Positions 57,625-64,000 of a stretch of 64,000 nucleotides of DNA are shown one piece after another. Each line of letters starts with the position of its first letter. The first letter of the stretch is position 1. The notes under the pieces are model-generated. The model saw nothing but the letters and a program-made list of their open reading frames with translations. It did no database searches and was not told the DNA's origin. The translations under genes and the position numbers were made by a program. The stretch comes from Aquilaria yunnanensis (taxonomy: Eukaryota; Streptophyta; Magnoliopsida; Malvales; Thymelaeaceae): the NCBI GenBank assembly GCA_039654915.1, contig CM077596.1, forward strand, positions 51,644,501 through 51,708,500, in the 5' to 3' direction.

Positions 57625-60600
57625 AACCATCTGTTACTTTATCTCAGGAAGAATACACTAAATCCCAGCAGTATCAGCCCGCACAACAGGCCACTTCTCC
57701 TCCTATGGCATCTGTCATCCATCGAGGTAATCTAACAGCTTGTTATTTGTCTAGCCTTTCTAAAAATTAGTCTTAGGCGTTAGACTCTAGTGCCACTAAC
57801 CATATTTCAAGTAAAACAGCAAATTTTAATTGAGGTAATCCAACAGCTTGTTAGTCATCCATTGAGGTAATCCAACAACTTGTTATTCGTCTAGCATTTC
57901 TAGAAATTAGTCTTGGGACTTTGGTGCCACTAACCATATTTCAGGTAAAATAGCCAATTTTGATCAAATCTCTCCTCTAGCTTCACATCATAGAAAATTT
58001 ACTATTGCTGATGGATCTTCCACCACCATTAAAGGTGTTGGATCCATTCAACATTGTCCTTCTCTTATTTTACCCTCTACACTCTATGTTTCAAGCTTTC
58101 CATTCAATCTTATGCCTATAAGTAAACTGACCAAATAACTAAACTGTTCTGTTTGTTTCTTTCCTGACCATGTCATTATCCAGAATTTGAAAACTAAGAA
58201 GATGATTGGAGAATAGACGTAAATCTAATGGAATGTACTATTTTGATGGATTGTCATCAGTTGCTTGTCATGTTTCAACTTCTCATCTTCCAATTCATGG
58301 TCACTTGGGTCATTCATCATTGGAGAATATCAAGAAATTAGTCCCAAATTTAAGTTCAATCTATACTTTAGAATGCGAGTCTTGTTAGTTTGGGAAGCAC
58401 CATCATGCTTCCTATTTGTCCTGAGTCAATAAATGAGTTGATAAGTCTAAATTGGGGTTTCAGTATTTCATAATTTTTGTTGATGATTTCTTTCAAATGA
58501 CTAGGTTATATTTAATGAAAAATCGTTCAGAGTTATTTTCTATCTTCTGTGCCTTTTTTGCTGAAATTCAAAATCAGTTTCACAACCAAATCAATATTCT
58601 TCATAGTGATAATGCAAGAGAGTATTTCTCTAACTCAATCTCCAGTCACATGCAACAACAGGGTATTCTCCACCAATCCTCTTACTTACATACATCTCAG
58701 CAAAATGAAGTAGTTGAGAGAAAAAATCCAACACATTGTTGAAATAGCTCGTACCATATTAATTCACATAAATGTACCCAAAAGTTTTTTAGAGATGCTG
58801 TGCTCACTGCATGTTTTCTTATCAACAGTTTGTCATCTTCTATCCTTGTGGGTAAAATTCCTTTTTCTATTATTATTCCCCGTCAAGCTCCCTTTCCTGT
58901 ATCCTCGTATATTTGGTTGTATTTATTTTGTTCATTAGAACTAGCCTGGCACAGATAAACTATACCCTAAATCTCTTAAATGTGTTTTTCTTGAATACTT
59001 TTGTTTGCAAAAGGGGTAGAAGTGTTTCAGTCTTTCCCTAAAGCGCTGCTTTGTTTTTGTTGATGTTACATTCTATGAAACTACATCATACGTTTCTGAT
59101 ACTCAGTTCTTGTCTTTTGATACTGATGACTGTCTATCTTTGCCCTTTGTACCTATCCAAATAGCTCTTATCAATATAGATATTCCAGTTACTGATCCTG
59201 TTCCTTTAGAACTCATTCTTGACAATAATCTGGCTCCTTTAGAGTGTATTTCTCATCCTGATCTGTAGGTTTATACTCGACGTCTTCGTCAAGAAGTACC
59301 ACCACAAGATTCGTGCTTGTCTCCATTTCCTTCATCTTCAACTCCACCAAGCTGATGATTTAGATATTCCAATTACCTTTTGCAAAGAAAAAATGTCTTG
59401 TACACTTCATTCTATCTCGAATGTCATCTCTTATAATTCATTATCACCATCATACTCTACTTTTGTCTCTACCTTGTCTTCCATTTCCTTGCCTAATTCT
59501 GTTTCAGATGCTTTTTCTCACCCTAAATGGAAGCAAGCCATGGAGGAGGAGATTTCAACTTTACGGGTTAGTAATACAAGGGATTTAGTTCCTCTTCTAC
59601 ATGATCAAACAATTATGGGCTGTCGGTGGGTATTTAATGTTAAAACTAACCTCGATGGTACAGTTTACCGATTGAGAGCTTGTCTAGTGGCTAAGGGATA
59701 TACACAGGTATATGGCATGGACTATTTCGAGACGTTTTCTCCAGTAACCAAAATGACTTTAGTACGAGTTGTCATTGCATTGGTAACCACAAATTAGTGG
59801 CCTTTACATCAATTAGATGTGAAGAATGCTTTCCTCCATGGTGATCTTGAGGAGACTATCTTCATGGAGCAACCACTTGGGTTTGTTGCTTAAGGGGAGA
59901 CTGATCTTGTCTGTCACTTAAACAAGTCTTTATATGGTTTGAAACAGTCATTACGAGCATGGTTTGGTTGCTTCAGTGCAGTTGTTATGGAGTTTAGTTT
60001 GTTGTGGATCACTCTATCGTTTATCGACACTCCAGAACTAGTAAATTATTTTGATTGTCTATGCTGATGATATTATTATCATTGGTGACAATAATGTTAG
60101 TATTCAGTCCTTGAAGTACTTCCTGCAAATGAAATTCCAGACAAATGATCTTGGTTCGTTAAGATACTTCTTGTGTATCAAGGTAGTAAGGTCTAGAATG
60201 GGGATCTACTTGTCCCAAAGTAAGTATGTCTAGAAACTAGCTTATTGGGAGCCAAGTTAGTTGATAACACCATGGAACCAAATGTTAGGCTTGATGTTGG
60301 TAAAGAAGAATATTTGGAAGACCCTGGTAGATATCAAAGACTTATTAGCAAATTAAACTATTTGACTATCACTTAGCCAAACATTTCATTTGCCACTAGT
60401 GTAGTAAGTCGGTTTATGGAGTCTCCACGCACTACTCATTAGGATGCAGTAGTCAGAATTTTGAGGTATCTGAAAGGTGCTCTAGGATGAGGTCTTTTAT
60501 ATTGAAATTATGGCCATACTTAGATTCAAGAATACATAGATATAGATTGGGTAGGTCCGTATCATCGCCGGTCTACTTCAGGATACTGTGTTTTCATGGG

Positions 60601-60985
60601 AGGAAGAGTAAGAAGCAAACAGTTATTGCACGATCTAGTGCCGAATCTGAGTATAGGGCAATGACATATGCTACATGTGAGTTAGTATGGTTGAAGCGGC
60701 TTTTCTAAGAGTTTGGTTTTGAGCATTCATCGCCTATGGAGTTAATGTATGATAATCAAGCAGTCGCTCACATTGCTTCTAACCCAGTCTTCCATAAAAG
60801 AACCAAACATGTTAAGGTTGATTGTCACTTGTTTGCAAGAAGCTTCAAGAAGGATTGATTAAGACTCCCTATGTCAAATCAAAAGATCAACTTGCTAATT
60901 TATTTATTAAGTCTTTAGGAGGGTCACGAGTAAAGTTTATATGTAGCAAGCTTGGAGCATATGATATTTATGCTCCAGCTTGAGG
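57625..60985 (+). pseudogene. Copia 3 protease-integrase-RT-RNase H, decayed
   Basis: Protease relic around LDSSATNHIS (57784), with a second partial copy at about 57921 (duplication). Then pre-integrase HGHLGHSS (58290), integrase (IIFVDDF 58467, HSDNAREY 58601, QQNEVVERKN 58699), RT (WKQAMEEEI 59528, GCRWVFNVKT 59618, AFLHGDL 59828, SLYGLKQS 59931, YADDIIII 60057) and RNase H ([12 protein letters not shown] 60629, YDNQAVAHIASN 60747). Stops and frameshifts are numerous, e.g. TAG 59795, TAA 59890, TAG 60230 and TAG 60373. LTR divergence and this decay agree that it is the oldest copia here. Confidence 0.9.
57724..57965 (+). repeat. Partial tandem duplication of the copia 3 protease region
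   Basis: GAGGTAATC(T/C)AACAGCTTG...TAACCATATTTCA occurs at 57724-57830 and again at 57863-57965. A 32 bp fragment of the same start lies between (57831-57862). The protease core is therefore present twice, once as DSSAT and once as a changed copy. Confidence 0.85.
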
Positions 60986-60990
60986 GGGAG
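60980..60990 (+). other. Polypurine tract, copia 3
   Basis: TTGAGGGGGAG abuts the 3' LTR start TGTTACAAAAG. Confidence 0.9.
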
Positions 60991-61152
60991 TGTTACAAAA
61001 GGTTCCTACATAAAATAGGAAAGTATATGTGTTTAGATATCAATCCTATAGTTGACTTTCCTTGTATGATACTTCTCTTATTATATATAAAGGCAATAAG
61101 GGTCTTGTGTGATCATGAAGCCCTCTGTTTCTTCCTCTAATATTAGTTAACA
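60991..61152 (+). repeat. 3' LTR of copia 3
   Basis: 162 bp, TGTTACAAAAGG to TTAGTTAACA, followed by the target copy AGATC. Confidence 0.93.
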
Positions 61153-61157
61153 AGATC

Positions 61158-62020
61158 CACTTCATCAATAACTAACCAGCCTAGCCACAGTAGCTGAAAA
61201 CACAAATCTTAAAGCCAATTTTCAATCAGTATGGGTTCAAAGAATATGCTAAGCAATAGGTTAAGTCTTACAAACATACACAATTAGTTCGGCTAACCTG
61301 CATCACATTCACAACAATTAGGTATGTCACAAAAGCCAAACTACTTCACACTGTAACCTGCAATGTCACTGTAAGAGGGTGAGTTTTTAGTGGAAAACTC
61401 AGTAAGGAACCTATAACTGATCACAAATCTGTCATAATGATAAGCTGTTTTTTAGCCTGCAAGAAAACCAGAAGACAAACAAAAAATAATACAACACTAA
61501 CAATATGACAAGTAATAAAAACAAGCATAAAACAGCAACTAACAAATGAAGAAATACAGTAAACACAACAATCACATAACAATCAAACATACAGAAACCT
61601 CTTTCGAAGCTGCAAAACAAGCCTTTCCACTTTCATAGACAGAGTTCGATTCTCAAAAGAGGACATGGTCATGTAGCTACGAAACTTAGGCCCCCTAGTT
61701 GCCCTTCGTGAGCTTGCCAGAAAACATTAAGGCTTCTTTAGACCAGAAACTCGTCTCATCATAGGTTCTTTCATCAGCCGAAGCCTTGTCCCATTTGAAA
61801 TTCATTCATGAGTCATACAAACCTCCTTAAGAAAGCCATAATAATTTAAATCATTCATTGGCATATGACTTCCTTAACCTGTCTACAGACTTGCAAGGCC
61901 ATATGGACTATTGCATGACATAGTTTCAATAAAACGTAGAGTAGGATGTGTTCCTTACCTTACAAACTTGTGGCTGAAGTTCCAGCTTCCGATTATGCCT
62001 TGTTCGAGAAGAAGGCTCAT
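61158..62020. other. Segment of the disrupted LTR, nothing recognised
   Basis: AT-rich and without a supported gene. Continues the sequence interrupted at 45783. Confidence 0.4.
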
Positions 62021-62310
62021 TTATTCTGGTGTGTGACCCGAGCCAGCAATCCATCTAGAGCAGACAAGTGTTGCTGCCTTTGTTAATTTCCTTTGATGGC
62101 TACTCTGAACATCAATAAATCCTTCTGAAGACCCCTGGAACATGAAGCCAACATTGACACCAACAATGGACTTTCTTATTATGAAAGCAAACTCTTCCTC
62201 TTTGAACCGAGACCAATTCCAAAACATGCAACCAGAGTTCTTAATCCTCTTTAGTTGATCAATGTTCTCGGTTGAAAGCCAGCTATCAAGAGGTGTTGAA
62301 ACTAACCAAA
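62021..62310 (-). CDS. Unrecognised open segment on the minus strand
   Basis: The frame is open for about 95 codons; the first ATG is at 62227 (68 codons, MFWNWSRFKEEEFAF). Upstream in the same frame lies WLSTENIDQLKRIKNSGC. Composition is protein-like, with no low complexity. The segment before 62300 continues in another frame (LPDNAELTLVSFNTS), suggesting a frameshifted older ORF. No family recognised. It may be captured DNA in the LTR. Confidence 0.3.
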
Positions 62311-62744
62311 GTCAGCTCTGCGTTGTCGGGCAACAAAACCACCAAATCAGTAGTAATCTTGCGGTAATGGGGTTTAAATGCCCACTTCAGTCCTTATTCT
62401 TCTTTATTTATTTCAATTAGTTCTAGGTTTCTTAGTTATGTTCATATAACTCTCTATCCAGTATCCTCTCTTGCCTGGAAGTTTCTTCCACTTGAGCAAT
62501 TCAGCCCCAAACTTCCACTACTATTGCAAGAAGACCACCTATGTATCATTAACCACGACAATTTTAGGCTTCTTTCAATTCTAGCCTTAATTCCTGTTCA
62601 CAATCAATTAAGTTATTGAAAGACCTAAAATAGGCTCGGCTATAACCAATCCATGATAATTATAACGTTCACAAATCAAGACTTAATTTAACTGATTAAG
62701 TCCATTTTCCAACTTTCCTGCTTAAGCCTTAGCTGTGCATAACA

Positions 62745-62760
62745 CTCCATCCCCCTTCAA
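62745..62760 (-). other. Candidate polypurine tract (minus strand)
   Basis: The minus strand reads TTGAAGGGGGATGGAG directly before TGTTATGCACAG, the usual PPT-to-LTR junction. Confidence 0.5.
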
Positions 62761-64000
62761 AAAATTTGGTCCTCCAAATTTTTGTTTAAAAGCCTTAAAT
62801 ACTAAGGCCAAAATTGACCCTTTCAACTTCAGGTCTATACTCTCTCTAGAAATTACTAACTTCTGCCTGTAACAAAAAGGTTTCCTCTTCAGAAGGCTAA
62901 GTATTTGTTAACCTAATACTCAGGCTGAAGCATTTATATCCAGAAGTAAGTAATTTCTATTTATAGAGGGGCTGTCACAGTTCCAATTATGATCGAAATG
63001 ACTTTGGTTTGTAGTTCTTACATAAACTCAGAAATATTTCAGGTAACACTATCAAATAGTCCTTTTACAGTCCAATAAATATGGAACCTTCAATGCCAGT
63101 GTCAAGAATGATAGCCTTCTACACCAATTCTTAGTGAGTAAATGCTGTTTTCAATTTCAGACATAAGTTAACAGTACTCAGGCAATATAGCGTCTAAATT
63201 CCATGTGCACTATTACTGAACAGAATTTAATCCTCAATTCATAAATTATAAATTCTTCTTATCATGCCCTAAGGCACCACAATCATGCACTAGGAATTTG
63301 CGAGGCCTAGAACAGATTCTCAGACAAAAGCAGGTGCTTTGAAAGTTCTGTGATCAAAATTTGATTATTGACTTGAAATCTCAGTTTTGAGCATTTAAAC
63401 AGACATGAGATTTGTAACAAAACTTGCTTGGCAGAGTCAGTTGATGCTTCTACTTGAGAGTCAACATACCAGTCAAACTTCAGCAAAAACTGTTTTGGAT
63501 TGTGCTATGTTTTAGTTCATAGTTGTGATGTGTTGGTATCAATTGTGCTGCAAAAGAAGGGTTTTACATTTGAAAAAGCATTGTTTTAGTCTCCTGCACA
63601 AACAAGTTCACTACGGAATAGTTTGACTTCCCCATTGACTTTTTGATTGAGATTTCATTTGGGGCTGAAACTTTATGGAATTGTTACTGAACATATTTGG
63701 GTTGTGTTTGAAGTGTTTTTGCTGTAAAAGAGCAGGTTTATAAGGAGAAATGCAGCATTTTTTATTGCTGCAGTTTTTTTTACAAAATTTGTGGTTTGGG
63801 TGTCCAAATTGATTTTGTGATCTGAGTTGCTGTTTTTAAACAAACTAGCAAGTTTGTTTTGGTATTACAATTATGATTGCAAGGCTTGGAAGTGCTAAGA
63901 AAAGCTAGTGTAAATTTTTCCTCTTCAAATCTGAACTACTAGTTTTAATTTGCCTGCACAAATTTATCAGCTTTTGGTTTTAGAGGTCAAAATCTATTCC
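62761..64000. other. Right edge: possible 3' interior of the minus-strand LTR element
   Basis: Adjacent minus-strand codons include a Leu-Glu-Asp-Gln-Ile-Phe stretch like the C-terminal end of gypsy pol proteins, then a stop. Nothing longer is recognisable. A minus-strand TATAAATA word lies near 62960. No gene supported. Confidence 0.35.

Larger units (their letters stand above)
45784..61152 (+). mobile_element. Ty1/copia LTR retrotransposon 3, split by a Tat-like element
   Basis: Two 162 bp LTRs (45784-45945, 60991-61152) end in TTAGTTAACA and differ at about 17 sites by eye. The target duplication AGATC is perfect (45779-45783, 61153-61157). The primer site TGGTATCAAAACC (45946) is a one-base variant of the tRNA-Met word. 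Coding runs gag-zinc knuckle (to 47256), then, beyond the insertion 47262-57619, protease to RNase H. Without the insertion the element is about 5.0 kb. Confidence 0.96.
42734..62744 (-). repeat. Disrupted Ty3/gypsy-type LTR (about 2.1 kb of its own DNA)
   Basis: On the minus strand it would start TGTTATGCACAG (62744) next to a purine tract and end TTCGTAACA (42734) next to a tRNA-Met primer site; the ends are near-inverse (TGTTATG/TGTTACG). Two insertions are removed by TSD: 43092-45620 and 45784-61152. About 2.1 kb is left: 42734-43091, 45621-45783 and 61158-62744. The unusual point is that both a PBS and a PPT flank the same LTR. No second LTR copy is in the window, so the call is inference. 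Confidence 0.45.

Overview
The window is nuclear DNA of a land plant, probably a eudicot. The evidence is an intact coiled-coil NB-ARC LRR (CNL) resistance gene, Ty1/copia elements primed by initiator tRNA-Met, Tat/Ogre-like LTR elements, hAT and Mutator-like transposons, Stowaway- and Tourist-type MITEs, and very AT-rich spacers. No tRNA, rRNA or CRISPR array was recognised. Only one gene looks fully intact.

Left part (1-11400): the 3' end of a Tat/Ogre-like LTR retrotransposon. It has about 18 copies of a 72-73 bp hairpin repeat (651-1930), a polypurine tract, and a 3.7 kb 3' LTR (2060-5773) with a TATA box and several small hairpin motifs. AT-rich spacer follows, with a 41-42 bp tandem array split by a Stowaway-like MITE (5903-6194) and a small inverted-repeat element (7037-7152).

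CNL cluster (11413-about 39120): an intact 1218-codon CNL gene with a 5'UTR intron is followed by three progressively degraded tandem copies (16377-17645, 19829-21943, 24240-24380). Each copy carries the same 3' non-coding block. The tail of copy 4 is split by an hAT element (25161-33109, perfect 8 bp TSD), which itself holds copia element 1 (27950-32652, perfect 5 bp TSD). Copia element 2 (33391-38130) sits just downstream.

Right part (39120-64000): a nested transposon stack. A minus-strand Ty3/gypsy-type LTR (42734-62744, inferred) is interrupted twice. The first insertion is a long-TIR DNA transposon (43092-45620) that holds a small hAT-like element (44699-45500). The second is copia element 3 (45784-61152, perfect TSD AGATC). 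Copia 3 is split in gag-pol by a minus-strand Tat-like element (47262-57619). That element has a MULE with a possible captured fragment (47932-49041) in one LTR and a Tourist-like MITE (53028-53369) in its non-coding interior.

The transposons are all broken in their coding parts, while TSDs and LTRs allow the order of insertion to be read. The least explained signals are structural: the same hairpin core sits in tandem arrays beside the polypurine tract of two diverged Tat-like elements, and one LTR carries a short stem-loop motif with compensatory base changes.
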